Source: CAKZNE01 sp964485405
GTDB lineage: Bacteria; Bacteroidota; Bacteroidia; Flavobacteriales; Schleiferiaceae
Assembly: GCA_964485405.1 (NCBI GenBank)
Contig: CAZAJG010000009.1
Location: forward strand, 1 to 64,000
Direction of reading: 5' to 3'
Length of the DNA stretch: 64,000 bases
Under the pieces are notes generated by a model that saw only the letters and a program-made list of their open reading frames with translations, searched no databases and had not been told where the DNA came from. Below, one piece after another: positions 41,474-50,830 of this stretch. The stretch's first letter is position 1. Each line of letters starts with the position of its first letter. The position numbers were made by a program, and so were the translations under genes.

Positions 41474-43711
41474 TTGTTGAGCTGGATTAAAGAAACCTGG
41501 TATTTCCTAAAAGCTTTTTTTCCGGTGCAGCTTTTTTTGCTTCATCTGAGAAGAAGCCACCTTCTTCTTGTTTTTTGGATCATACTTTTCTTTTTTACAA
41601 ATAAGCTTTTAGGTGTGAGTTATGGATTTCCATACTTATTTCTTACACCAGAATATCAAGGTGAAGTTGGCTTTTTGGCTTATTCGATAGTAGGAATAAC
41701 CTCCGGCCTTTTTGTAATGGCTTTTCATATAAACTCCTATATATATTATAGTTACAGATACCCTTTTTTAGCAACACTTAATCGTCCACTCTGGAAGTTT
41801 TGTTTGAATAATTCTCTTATTCCACTTTTATTCTATGGTCTTTACATAATTAAGATTTTCATCACCTTAAGGGCCGAGGGAGAGGGCTTTTTGGATATTC
41901 TATTTGACATCTCAGGTTTGCTAATAGGGTCTGTTTTAACGATCTCTTTTTCTTTTAGTTACTTTTTCGGAACGCTCAAAACCCTCGATTTACCTACTAA
42001 GGAAGGTAAAGATCGTAAAGTGCTTAAGCCTTTAAATCTATTAATCAACAAGGAGAAAGAGGTTAGCAATAGAGCGTTAGAGAACAATTCGAATATAAAC
42101 CATTACTTGAAAACACCATTTTCCATAAAGCTGGCTCGAAAGGCTTCACATTATAATAAAAAGGTTTTGATGGACACGATTCAACAACATCATTTTTCAG
42201 CCTCCATTTATTTTGTGATTCTGATTTTGCTGATTCTCGCCTTGAACAATTTTTCTTTGATGATACCGGCAGCAGCGAGTTTGTTCTTAATATTCTCACT
42301 TTATTTAATGATAATCGGGGCTTTTTATTCCCGTTTAAAAACATGGACCGTAACCTTAGGCATTTTTGGGTTTTTGGTATTAAACCACCTCTCCGGTTGG
42401 GATCAGTTTAAGAGCACTAATTATGCTTTTGGGATGAATTATGATGTGGAACCGGCAGCTTATAGCTATGAACAATTTGATCGCATAACAACCGATTCAA
42501 TCGTAGAAATAGATAAACAAAGAGCGCTTGAATCATTAGAAAACTGGAAAGCAAAGTTTAACTCCTCGGAAAAACCTAAACTGCTAATTCTGAATGTAAG
42601 CGGTGGCGGACTAAGAAGCTCTTTGTGGACTGTAAAAGTTCTTCAAGAACTGGACAAGGCCTTGGGTTCTGAAGTATACGAACAAATCCATCTCATTACA
42701 GGCTCTTCTGGAGGAATGTTGGGTGCAGCTTACTATCGTGAACTACGTTTTCAAAATGATAAAAAGGAACTTGATTACTTTCCTCAAGATGAACACTATT
42801 TGTATAAAATAGGACAAGATGCTTTAAATCCCGTAGCTTATACATTAGCTGTGAATGATCTCTTTTTTCGATTTCATCGGGTGGAGTATTCGGGAAGAAA
42901 GTATCCTAAGGATAGAGGCTATGCATTTGATCTAAAGTTTAATCAGAATACTGATTTTGTGCTCAACCACGAATTTGATCATTATAAAAATCTAGAATTT
43001 GAATCTCAGCTACCTACATTGATTTTAGCACCAACAATTGTTAACGATGGAAGGCGCTTATTAATGAGTACTCAAGGTCTATCCTTTTTAACACATGAGC
43101 CTTCTTTTCTTTCTTTAAATAGCGAAAAGAGTCATGATGCTGTAGAGTTTTCCAGGTTGTTTAGAGAACAGAGTGCCGATAAACTAAGCTTTGTTACCGC
43201 TCTTCGTTTGAGTGCTTCTTTTCCTTATATAACACCCTTGGTAAATCTTCCGTCACAACCTTCAGTGGAGCTAATTGATGCGGGGGTAAGAGACAATGAA
43301 GGACTAGAGATTACTTTGCGCTACCTGAAGGAGTTTAAAGGCTGGATAAAGAATAATACTTCTGGGGTACATATTATCCAAATAAAGGCAAATCGACCCA
43401 ATGAAATCCCGATAAAAGAGAGCAAAAAAACGAAACTCGATCAAATAGCATTACCTATAAATGGAGTGGTTCAAAGCTTTAATAATCTACAAATCTATAA
43501 TAAATCGATACTTACAAATTGGAGTAGTGAGGTTCTAGATTTTTCAATGGAAGTGAGTCGTTTTTCTTTATTCGAAAAAGAAGATAAAGTATCCCTAAGT
43601 TGGCACCTTACAGAGGAGGAAAAACGAACTATACTTCAAACCTTTCAGAATAAATCCAATCAAAAAGAGCTGGCCTGGTTGAAAGAATCCTTAAATACCC
43701 CTAAGGATTAA
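41474..43711 (+). CDS. Membrane-anchored patatin-like phospholipase
   Basis: 745 residues from a TTG start (a second TTG follows directly). The N-terminal half (about 1-310) has some six to eight membrane helices; the C-terminal half is a patatin domain with oxyanion motif SGGGLRS (about 376-382), nucleophile S412 in TGSSGGM and D602 in LIDAGVRD (DGA/G-type motif with Ala). It is predicted to be a lipid acyl hydrolase held at the inner membrane. The last 11 bases overlap the convergent fasciclin gene. Confidence 0.88.
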   Translation: MLSWIKETWYFLKAFFPVQLFLLHLRRSHLLLVFWIILFFFTNKLLGVSYGFPYLFLTPEYQGEVGFLAYSIVGITSGLFVMAFHINSYIYYSYRYPFLATLNRPLWKFCLNNSLIPLLFYGLYIIKIFITLRAEGEGFLDILFDISGLLIGSVLTISFSFSYFFGTLKTLDLPTKEGKDRKVLKPLNLLINKEKEVSNRALENNSNINHYLKTPFSIKLARKASHYNKKVLMDTIQQHHFSASIYFVILILLILALNNFSLMIPAAASLFLIFSLYLMIIGAFYSRLKTWTVTLGIFGFLVLNHLSGWDQFKSTNYAFGMNYDVEPAAYSYEQFDRITTDSIVEIDKQRALESLENWKAKFNSSEKPKLLILNVSGGGLRSSLWTVKVLQELDKALGSEVYEQIHLITGSSGGMLGAAYYRELRFQNDKKELDYFPQDEHYLYKIGQDALNPVAYTLAVNDLFFRFHRVEYSGRKYPKDRGYAFDLKFNQNTDFVLNHEFDHYKNLEFESQLPTLILAPTIVNDGRRLLMSTQGLSFLTHEPSFLSLNSEKSHDAVEFSRLFREQSADKLSFVTALRLSASFPYITPLVNLPSQPSVELIDAGVRDNEGLEITLRYLKEFKGWIKNNTSGVHIIQIKANRPNEIPIKESKKTKLDQIALPINGVVQSFNNLQIYNKSILTNWSSEVLDFSMEVSRFSLFEKEDKVSLSWHLTEEEKRTILQTFQNKSNQKELAWLKESLNTPKD

Positions 43712-44684
43712 GCAATACATTACTAATAATGTGCACAGTACCGTTGGTTGCCGTAATATCTCTAAAAAAGAAAAATGCTTGCACGCCTTGCCCATCCGTA
43801 ATACTAAGGTTTCCACCTGTTGTATTGATGCTTTGTGTGGTTCCGCTCAAGCGAGTATCATAATTTCGTGTTTCAAAGTTTTCTGACCTTTCACTACCTA
43901 AAAGAATATGGTACTCCAATGCATCTTGTAAAGCCGATGCTCCCAATTCATTTACCATTTCCACAACATTAGAAATATTAGCTTGGTTGCTGTAAAATTG
44001 ATTAAAAGCCCCATCGTTAGGAGCCATCAAGGTGTAACTGGTATTAGGTGTAGATAAAGTGCTAATAATATCTCCGTCTGCTAAGCCTGCAGCTGTTCTT
44101 AAATCAAAAAAGGCATCGTTATTTTGAATAAAGTCACCAATACTTTGAGGCTGTAGTACGCCATTTATTTTATGGATTATACCGTTTGAGGCTTCGATGT
44201 CTCCAGCACCTAAGCTAGTAGTATTACCATTTAAGGTAACACCGGTTGTGGTATTGATGAAAATATCTAACGAAAAACCATCATCATTGGACGCCCTAGT
44301 TTTAATGTAGCCTGTAGCGAGTTCGTCCATCGTAAAACGATCTTGTAAAATGTGGTATAAGATAATCTGTTGTGCTACATCTGTGTTAACTACGGTTAGC
44401 CAAGCATCTATGCTAGAATAGCCTAGGTCTGCTAAAAAGGCATTAAAAATAGTATTCGTAGGCGCAAAAACGGTTAAATCTGTTCCCGTATTGAGCGTAT
44501 TACTTAAACCAGTTTTGTCTATGGCTTCTAAGAAAAGGCTTAATTCGGAGTCACTTTCCGCTACTTGTAAAACATTCTGGGTGCCCGGATCTGTTGTGGT
44601 ACTTCCGCCATCATCGTCCGAACAAGCAGTCATTATTCCAACAACAGCAACCAAAATCACCCACTTATTAATAATACGATTCAT
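43701..44684 (-). CDS. Fasciclin (FAS1) domain lipoprotein
   Basis: 327 residues from ATG 44684, which gives a standard lipobox (IMTAC); an in-frame start lies 24 bases upstream. Two FAS1 domains are visible, with the signatures DLTVFAPTNTIFNAFL...GIIHKINGVLQP and YTLMAPNDGAFNQFY...GTVHIISNVLLNP. Likely outer-membrane adhesion protein. Convergent overlap with the patatin gene. Confidence 0.92.
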   Translation of the reverse strand: MNRIINKWVILVAVVGIMTACSDDDGGSTTTDPGTQNVLQVAESDSELSLFLEAIDKTGLSNTLNTGTDLTVFAPTNTIFNAFLADLGYSSIDAWLTVVNTDVAQQIILYHILQDRFTMDELATGYIKTRASNDDGFSLDIFINTTTGVTLNGNTTSLGAGDIEASNGIIHKINGVLQPQSIGDFIQNNDAFFDLRTAAGLADGDIISTLSTPNTSYTLMAPNDGAFNQFYSNQANISNVVEMVNELGASALQDALEYHILLGSERSENFETRNYDTRLSGTTQSINTTGGNLSITDGQGVQAFFFFRDITATNGTVHIISNVLLNP

Positions 44685-44809
44685 AACTTTTTCTTTAAAA
44701 GTAAACACTCAGTAACCAAGCATTAAACGAAAATAAATAGTCTTTCAATATTATAGATCATTTAAATAATAATTAAGTTGCCTGCTCTTGAGTTTTTAAC
44801 ATACGAGTA

Positions 44810-45781
44810 TTGGAAAAGATAGACAAGGAAAAATTATTAGAAGTAAAACGACTATACTTTTCGTATGGCGATAAACCCATACTCAAGAATTTGAGTTTTG
44901 AGTTAAGAACAGGAGAGATTTTGGCTATTATTGGCGAAAGTGGTTCAGGGAAAACTTCACTTTTAAAACTATTAGCAGGACTTTTATCTCCGAATAGAGG
45001 TGAAATATTCTATAAAGGTAATGTGGTGCAGGGACCAAATGAGAAGCTTATTCCGGGCCATGAGTCGATAAAACTGGTGAATCAAGATTTTGATTTGATG
45101 CCTTATCTTTCTGTGAGCGATAATATTTTAAGAGATAACTTAGGCTTAAGTGACCGGGCTAGAAAAAAAACGCTGGGTTATTATCAGAAAAGCCTAAAGC
45201 TCAATACCGTCAAAACACAACAGGCTGCAAAAACATCTGGCGGACAAAAGCAAAGAGTAGCGCTTGCTACAGCATTGGCATCAAGGCCTGCTGTATTGTT
45301 ACTGGATGAGCCTTTTTCGAATATGGATTTCCCTTTAAAACAAAGTATAATTAACCGTATCCAATCCGATTGGAAAGCGAATGGAACTATATTGATAGCG
45401 CACGAACCTTCTGATGTATTAAGCCTAGCAAACCGAATACTTGTATTGAAAGATGGGAGAATTGAACAAGAAGGAAACACACAACAGCTCTATCAAAACC
45501 CTAAGAATCGTTATGTAGCAGAGCTGCTAGGGTCAATTAATCATATTAAGCAGGAAGAAGCCTATTTGCTGGATTTAGAAACAGATGAAGATTTGTGGAT
45601 TAGGCCGGATCGTTTTATTATTTCGGACCAAGGATTAACACTGAAAAAAACGGCACTAGAGTTTTATGGCGCTTTTAAAATTCTCAAAGGAAAATGTGAA
45701 GGTATATCCAATGAAATTTTGATTCAACTAGCCTCTTACGAAGAAGTAGGGGATGAGGTAAAAGTAGGTTTACGGCAATAA
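44810..45781 (+). CDS. ABC transporter ATPase, FbpC/PotA-like
   Basis: 323 residues. Walker A GESGSGKTS, Q-loop VNQDFDLMP, signature SGGQKQRVALA, Walker B VLLLDEPFSN, switch LIAHEPSDV, then a C-terminal TOBE-like regulatory domain (about 245-323, WIRPDRFIIS). This is the layout of importers for iron, spermidine or molybdate. No permease or binding protein lies nearby, so the substrate is open. TTG start. Confidence 0.88.
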   Translation: MEKIDKEKLLEVKRLYFSYGDKPILKNLSFELRTGEILAIIGESGSGKTSLLKLLAGLLSPNRGEIFYKGNVVQGPNEKLIPGHESIKLVNQDFDLMPYLSVSDNILRDNLGLSDRARKKTLGYYQKSLKLNTVKTQQAAKTSGGQKQRVALATALASRPAVLLLDEPFSNMDFPLKQSIINRIQSDWKANGTILIAHEPSDVLSLANRILVLKDGRIEQEGNTQQLYQNPKNRYVAELLGSINHIKQEEAYLLDLETDEDLWIRPDRFIISDQGLTLKKTALEFYGAFKILKGKCEGISNEILIQLASYEEVGDEVKVGLRQ

Positions 45782-45814
45782 AAAAAGCCATCCCTACTGG
45801 GATGGCTTTTATAA
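45780..45814. terminator. Bidirectional terminator between the ABC ATPase gene and rplT
   Basis: Perfect stem AAAAGCCATCCC / GGGATGGCTTTT with loop TACT and A/T runs on both sides, serving the two convergent units. Confidence 0.92.
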
Positions 45815-45831
45815 ATAAGAACCGAAGTTAA

Positions 45832-46176
45832 TTACTTTACTTTATTCATTACGGCTTTAAAAGCTTCCGGATGGTTCATGGCTAAATCGGCCAATACTTT
45901 ACGGTTAAGCTCTATCCCGCTAGCTTTAACTTTACCCATAAAAGCAGAGTAAGACATTCCTTCCTGACGAGCTCCAGCGTTAATACGTTGAATCCATAAA
46001 GAACGGAAATTTCTCTTTTTGGTTTTACGGTCTCTGTAGCTGTAAGAAAGCCCTTTTTCAACGGCATTCTTGGCAACAGTCCATACGTTTTTTCTACGAC
46101 CAAAGTAACCTTTGGCCATTTTCATTACTTTTTTTCTTCTAGCTCTACTAGCTACTGAATTTACTGATCTAGGCAT
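45832..46176 (-). CDS. rplT: 50S ribosomal protein L20
   Basis: 114 residues beginning PRSVNSVASRARRKKVMK, with LWIQRINAGARQEGMSYS. Standard length. Last gene of thrS-infC-rpmI-rplT. In E. coli L20 represses its own operon; no equivalent structure was identified here. Confidence 0.98.
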   Translation of the reverse strand: MPRSVNSVASRARRKKVMKMAKGYFGRRKNVWTVAKNAVEKGLSYSYRDRKTKKRNFRSLWIQRINAGARQEGMSYSAFMGKVKASGIELNRKVLADLAMNHPEAFKAVMNKVK

Positions 46177-46255
46177 AATTTTAATTTTTTGAGCAAGGCG
46201 ATCACGAAACTAAATCGGTTCTTAGGTGCACTTACACAGGGTTAATTAATAACTC

Positions 46256-46450
46256 TTAAATACAAAGTTGTTTTTTGATATTCGGCTCATCACTGCTGTC
46301 CACAAGGCCAGAATGTGTGAGGTTACGCTTTTGTTTAGTCGTTTTCTTAGTAAGAATATGACTTTTAAAAGCGTGCTTTCTTTTGATTTTTCCAGTACCA
46401 GTAAGCTTAAAACGCTTTTTGGCACTAGATTTTGTTTTCATCTTTGGCAT
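46256..46450 (-). CDS. rpmI: 50S ribosomal protein L35
   Basis: 64 residues with the family opening MPKMKTKSSAKKRFKLTGTG and KRKHAFKSHILTKK. Lies 26 bases after infC, in the conserved infC-rpmI-rplT order. Confidence 0.98.
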   Translation of the reverse strand: MPKMKTKSSAKKRFKLTGTGKIKRKHAFKSHILTKKTTKQKRNLTHSGLVDSSDEPNIKKQLCI

Positions 46451-46476
46451 CTTCTTTTCGCTTTTATTTCGGGTTC

Positions 46477-47031
46477 TTATTTATTCTTTTTTGGAGCGAT
46501 CATCATGATCATGCGCTTACCTTCTAACTTAGGTAGACTTTCTACTTTACAAAGTTCCTCTAAATCTTGAGCAAGCCTAAGCAGTAATATTTCTCCTTTA
46601 TCTTTAAAAACAATCGATCTTCCTTTAAAGAATACATATGCTTTAATCTTAGAACCTTCTTCTAAGAATTTGATAGCATGCTTTCTTTTAAACTCGTAAT
46701 CATGGTCATCTGTATTCGGTCCGAAACGGATCTCCTTAACCACGGTTTTTTGAGCTTTTTGAGCGATTTCCTTTTGTTTCTTCTTTTGGTCGTACAAGAA
46801 CTTCTTGTAATCAACCACCTTAACCACCGGAGGATCTGCCTTATCGGATATAAGGACAAGATCTAAACCTTGTTCTTTTGATAGAGCCAAAGCTTCTGGA
46901 GTTGTGTAAACTCCTGCTTCAATATTTTCTCCAACAACTCTAACTTTAGGAAATCTGATCTTTTCATTGATCAGATGAGCGTCTTCTTTAACCCTTCTGG
47001 GTTGTGGTCTGCGGTTAAATCTTTTAGCCAG
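46477..47031 (-). CDS. infC: Translation initiation factor IF-3, probable CTG start
   Basis: About 184 residues. The N-terminal domain (AKRFNRRPQPRR...INEKIRFPKVRVVGENIEAGVYTTPEAL) and C-terminal domain (KEIRFGPNTDDHDYEFKRKHAIKFLEEG) are both complete. The frame is closed by TAA a few codons upstream, and no ATG, GTG or TTG precedes the N-domain; the best start is CTG at 47031, 16 bases after thrS. E. coli infC uses AUU, and IF-3 discriminates against such codons, which gives autoregulation. The first ATG-like start (46890) would delete most of the N-domain. Confidence 0.9.
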   Translation of the reverse strand: MAKRFNRRPQPRRVKEDAHLINEKIRFPKVRVVGENIEAGVYTTPEALALSKEQGLDLVLISDKADPPVVKVVDYKKFLYDQKKKQKEIAQKAQKTVVKEIRFGPNTDDHDYEFKRKHAIKFLEEGSKIKAYVFFKGRSIVFKDKGEILLLRLAQDLEELCKVESLPKLEGKRMIMMIAPKKNK

Positions 47032-47047
47032 TTCTTTGTCTTTTTAA

Positions 47048-48988
47048 TTAAACTTCAAATACGTCAATCTTTTCTTTTACCTCATCGTTAACCATTTTGG
47101 CAAATTCCTCAATGGTCATGGAGCCAAGGTCACCCTCTCCATGTTTACGAACAGAAACGGATCCATTTTCTTCTTCTTTCTCACCTACAATAAGCATGTA
47201 AGGGATTTTGGAAACTTCTGCATCACGGATTTTCCTACCCGTTTTTTCGCTTCGCTCGTCAATAAGCGTGCGAAGGTCGTAATTTTTAAGCAAATACGAA
47301 ACTTTGTCCGCATACGCTTGATATTTTTCACTGATTGGTAAAATGATGATTTGATCCGGAGTTAACCAAAGAGGAAAATCTCCACCACAATGCTCTAACA
47401 AAACAGCTACAAATCGTTCCATACTACCAAAAGGAGCACGGTGTATCATTACAGGTCTGTGCATTTCATTATCAGACCCTTTATATTCTAATTCAAACCT
47501 TTCAGGAAGATTGTAATCTACTTGAATGGTACCCAATTGCCATTGACGACCCAATGCGTCTTTAACCATAAAATCTAGCTTTGGTCCGTAAAAGGCAGCT
47601 TCGCCATATTCTATAACAGTATTGAGGTCCTTTTCACTGGCAGCTTCAAGGATGGCATTCTCTGCTTTTTCCCAATTTTCATCAGAACCAATGTACTTAC
47701 TCTTATCCTCTTTATCTCTTAAAGATATTTGGGCAGTAAAATTGTCAAAGTCAAGGGTTTTGAAGATATATAGAACAAGATCAATTACCTTTTTAAATTC
47801 ATCTTTCAATTGCTCTGGCATGCAAAACAAATGCGCATCATCTTGGGTAAAACCTCTAACCCGGGTTAAGCCGTGAAGTTCTCCACTTTGCTCATATCGA
47901 TAAACCGTCCCAAATTCTGCAAAACGAATCGGTAAATCTTTATAGGATCTTGGCTGACTCTTATAAATCTCACAATGGTGAGGGCAATTCATTGGTTTTA
48001 AAAGATACTCCTCATCTTCTTGAGGAGTATGGATAGGTTGGAATGAATCTTTGCCGTACTTGGCGTAATGTCCGCTAGTAACATAAAGCTCCTTATTTCC
48101 AATATGAGGACTAATTACCTGCTCATAACCAGCTTTCTTTTGAGCTTCTTTCAAGAAGTTTTCCAAACGTTCTCTTAACGCAGCCCCTTTTGGTAGCCAA
48201 AGCGGTAAACCTTGACCTACTTTTTGAGAAAAGGTAATTAATTCTAGTTCTTTACCTAATTTTCTATGATCTCTTTTTTTTGCTTCCTCAAGTAGTTCCA
48301 AATGCTCTTTAAGCATAGAAGCTTTTGGGAAGGATATGCCATACACTCGCGTTAACTGAGGGTTATTCTCATTACCTCTCCAGTAAGCACCTGCTACACT
48401 CATTACTTTTACAGCTTTTATAAAGCCCGTATGTGGAATATGTCCACCGCGGCATAAGTCTGTAAAATCGGCATGATCACAAAAGGTGATATCTCCATCT
48501 ACTAAGTTTTCAATGAGCTCTGTTTTAAAAACATTGTTTTTATATTCCTCTAAAGCGTCTGCCTTTGAAACAGAACGCATCTTGAATTCAGATTTTTGCC
48601 TTGCATTTTCAAGCATTAGCTTTTCAATTTTAGCAAAATCACCTTCACCAACGCTTTTTTCTCCAAAATCTACATCATAGTAAAAACCATTTTCGATAGC
48701 TGGACCAATTGTTAATTTACTGTCAGGATAGAGTTGAAGAATGGACTGGGCTAAAACATGGGCAGAAGAGTGCCAAAATGCTTTCTTTCCTTCAACACTG
48801 TCCCACGTGTACAAAACTAAATTACCATCGGTTGTAAGTGGTGTTGTAGGCTCAACGGTTTCTTCATTGAAACTTGCAGAAAGAACGTTTCTGGCCAAGC
48901 CATGGCTGATGCTCATGGCAACATCTATGGCCGATGTTCCACTTTGGAACTCTTTAACACTACCATCCGGTAAAGTAATTTTAATCAT
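47048..48988 (-). CDS. thrS: Threonyl-tRNA synthetase
   Basis: 646 residues: TGS domain (1-62), editing domain with HSSAHVLAQSI and the CRGGHIPHTG motif, class II catalytic core (MNCPHHCEIYKSQPRSY, RYEQSGELHGLTRVRGFTQDDAH) and anticodon-binding domain (about 540-640). First gene of the thrS-infC-rpmI-rplT operon, with a leader of about 70 bases. Confidence 0.98.
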   Translation of the reverse strand: MIKITLPDGSVKEFQSGTSAIDVAMSISHGLARNVLSASFNEETVEPTTPLTTDGNLVLYTWDSVEGKKAFWHSSAHVLAQSILQLYPDSKLTIGPAIENGFYYDVDFGEKSVGEGDFAKIEKLMLENARQKSEFKMRSVSKADALEEYKNNVFKTELIENLVDGDITFCDHADFTDLCRGGHIPHTGFIKAVKVMSVAGAYWRGNENNPQLTRVYGISFPKASMLKEHLELLEEAKKRDHRKLGKELELITFSQKVGQGLPLWLPKGAALRERLENFLKEAQKKAGYEQVISPHIGNKELYVTSGHYAKYGKDSFQPIHTPQEDEEYLLKPMNCPHHCEIYKSQPRSYKDLPIRFAEFGTVYRYEQSGELHGLTRVRGFTQDDAHLFCMPEQLKDEFKKVIDLVLYIFKTLDFDNFTAQISLRDKEDKSKYIGSDENWEKAENAILEAASEKDLNTVIEYGEAAFYGPKLDFMVKDALGRQWQLGTIQVDYNLPERFELEYKGSDNEMHRPVMIHRAPFGSMERFVAVLLEHCGGDFPLWLTPDQIIILPISEKYQAYADKVSYLLKNYDLRTLIDERSEKTGRKIRDAEVSKIPYMLIVGEKEEENGSVSVRKHGEGDLGSMTIEEFAKMVNDEVKEKIDVFEV

Positions 48989-49063
48989 AATGCGTTAAAT
49001 TCTAAACGATTTAGTACTCTACTTTCCATCTTTTGTTTAAGCTTTTGGAAAATTAGAAGCGCG

Positions 49064-49071
49064 CAAAGATA
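49064..49071 (-). promoter_or_regulatory. -7 promoter element of thrS (TATCTTTG)
   Basis: Exact TAnnTTTG match on the minus strand, about 76 bases before the thrS ATG. The leader between shows no obvious riboswitch or T-box. Confidence 0.5.
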
Positions 49072-49257
49072 GCAAATCACAAAGCTCTGGTGTAGTTAAT
49101 TTTGTCTATAATTATTCGTCTAAAAATCAAAGCTTCATCCATTAATCGTAAATATCTAGCCTTTAAATGCACTATTCTGGTGATGTAGTTTTTTATCATG
49201 ATATTGCACCTCCAATTATTGCTACACTATTTATTTGATCCTCATTATTAGTCTTTA

Positions 49258-49368
49258 ATGGCTCAAAGAGAACAAGCTATACGCGTTTTTTTTCTGGTTG
49301 TACTGAAAGGAATAATTCTGTTTCTTCTTTGGTACTTGGCTAAAGACTTATTTGTTTTCTTCATCTAA
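49258..49368 (+). CDS. Possible 36-residue single-helix membrane protein
   Basis: Frame MAQREQAIRVFFLVVLKGII... with one membrane helix of about 20 residues and a basic N-terminus, in the 436-base gap between thrS and the menaquinone genes. Many Bacteroidota carry short one-helix proteins, but no family was recognised here and the upstream sequence has no exact promoter match. The rest of the gap holds only promoters. Confidence 0.35.
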   Translation: MAQREQAIRVFFLVVLKGIILFLLWYLAKDLFVFFI

Positions 49369-49411
49369 ACAATAGAATAAACCTTTTCCGCTTGCATTCA
49401 AGTTTCATAGA

Positions 49412-49419
49412 TATCTTTG
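49412..49419 (+). promoter_or_regulatory. -7 promoter element of the men operon (TATCTTTG)
   Basis: Exact TAnnTTTG match ending 5 bases before the ATG at 49425, which implies a leaderless or nearly leaderless transcript. Confidence 0.45.
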
Positions 49420-49424
49420 ACCAC

Positions 49425-49850
49425 ATGGAAAAAGAAGAGTTACTAGCAATTTTTAATAGCATGAGCAAAGGAACACTCATGGAAACCCTAAAAATAACGT
49501 ATATGGATGTAGATCCCGTAAAGGGTATGCTTCGAGCAAAAATGCCGGTCAGCCCTCGGGTTCATCAACCTATGGGTTTATTGCATGGTGGTGCAAGTGC
49601 TGCTATTGCTGAGAGTGTTGGAAGTGCAGCTAGTTGTTTGTTTGCTGATCCAAAGGAGTATGCAATATTAGGTATTGAACTTAGTTGTAATCATCTAAAA
49701 AGTAAGAAGGAAGGTTGGGTAACAGCAACCGGAAATATTCTACACAAAGGAAAGAGTACGCATTTATGGGAGATTAAAATAGAGGATGAAGAAGGCAGAT
49801 TGATTTCACATTGTAAGCTTACCAATATGATTAGACCGCTTAAAAAGTAG
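49425..49850 (+). CDS. Hotdog-fold acyl-CoA thioesterase (MenI-like)
   Basis: 141 residues from ATG 49425, chosen because the promoter match lies directly upstream; a TTG at 49392 is in frame. Hotdog thioesterase motif HQPMGLLHGGASAAIAESVGS with the PaaI-type HGG...E arrangement. Its place at the head of the menaquinone genes suggests 1,4-dihydroxy-2-naphthoyl-CoA hydrolysis (MenI role). Confidence 0.85.
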   Translation: MEKEELLAIFNSMSKGTLMETLKITYMDVDPVKGMLRAKMPVSPRVHQPMGLLHGGASAAIAESVGSAASCLFADPKEYAILGIELSCNHLKSKKEGWVTATGNILHKGKSTHLWEIKIEDEEGRLISHCKLTNMIRPLKK

Positions 49851-49852
49851 AG

Positions 49853-50830
49853 GTGAAGAACTATTTATTAATCAGTGTTCCCGAATCTATCGATTATAGA
49901 ATCTACAAAGAATCTGAAAATGGTTCAGATCTAGAGGTTCTGTTTCAACCCTTTTCTAAGACAGAGGAGAATATTCATTTTCTGGCGGAAGAAACCGCTG
50001 ATTTACCTCAAGAGATCAGCTTGAAAACGTTTCAAGAAGATGCTAGTTTATATTCAAAAGAAGAATACATCGAGCTATTAAACCAAACGGTTGAGCATAT
50101 AAGGGAAGAGAAACTTGGGAAAATTGTAATTTCCAGAAAAGAACGATTTTCTTTTGATAAAGGGGTATTACATCTGTATAAAAATCTGGTTAAGGAATAC
50201 CCTAAGGCATGCGTTTATCTATTAATTCATGAAAAAACTGGAGTTTGGATGGGAGCTACTCCTGAACTTTTAGTGGAAGGCAGAGATGGCCTACTCAAAA
50301 CTATGAGCTTAGCCGGCACCAGAGAAGTGGGAAAGGAAAATAGTTTTGAAGAAAAAGAGGAAAGGGAACAAGAACTTGTTACAGATTATATTTTATCCAG
50401 TTTAGAAAACTTCTCGGGAATTTCTTCTGTTGAGTTGAGCAACAGAGAAAAAGTAAGAGCCGGGAATCTCTATCATTTTATAAATCGAATTCAGGCCAAA
50501 TATTCGAAAAAATTTGCGCTAGACGACTTTTTCAATGCTTTTCATCCTACACCAGCAGTAGGCGGATTTCCAAAACTTAAGGCTTTAGATTTTATAAGAA
50601 ACAAGGAGAGGCACGATCGTTCTTTATATGCCGGCTTTTTTGGCATTAAGAATAAATCTGAATTCACTTATTTTGTGAACTTGCGTTGTATGCAGTTGTT
50701 TAAAGGAAAAGCAGTTTTATATGCGGGAGGTGGCATAACGGCCAACTCTAATCCAGAAGAAGAATGGAATGAGACAAGTGCAAAAATGAGGACACTATTA
50801 AATGTGCTATTAGCTTCAAAAAATAAATGA
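49853..50830 (+). CDS. menF: Isochorismate synthase
   Basis: 325-residue chorismate-binding enzyme: GVWMGATPELLVEG, LAGTREVG, FHPTPAVGGFPK and YAGFFGIK are the core motifs. It makes isochorismate for menaquinone and is shorter than E. coli MenF at the N-terminus. The GTG start is 2 bases after the thioesterase stop, and the end overlaps menD by 4 bases. Position beside menD favours MenF over EntC. Confidence 0.92.
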   Translation: MKNYLLISVPESIDYRIYKESENGSDLEVLFQPFSKTEENIHFLAEETADLPQEISLKTFQEDASLYSKEEYIELLNQTVEHIREEKLGKIVISRKERFSFDKGVLHLYKNLVKEYPKACVYLLIHEKTGVWMGATPELLVEGRDGLLKTMSLAGTREVGKENSFEEKEEREQELVTDYILSSLENFSGISSVELSNREKVRAGNLYHFINRIQAKYSKKFALDDFFNAFHPTPAVGGFPKLKALDFIRNKERHDRSLYAGFFGIKNKSEFTYFVNLRCMQLFKGKAVLYAGGGITANSNPEEEWNETSAKMRTLLNVLLASKNK

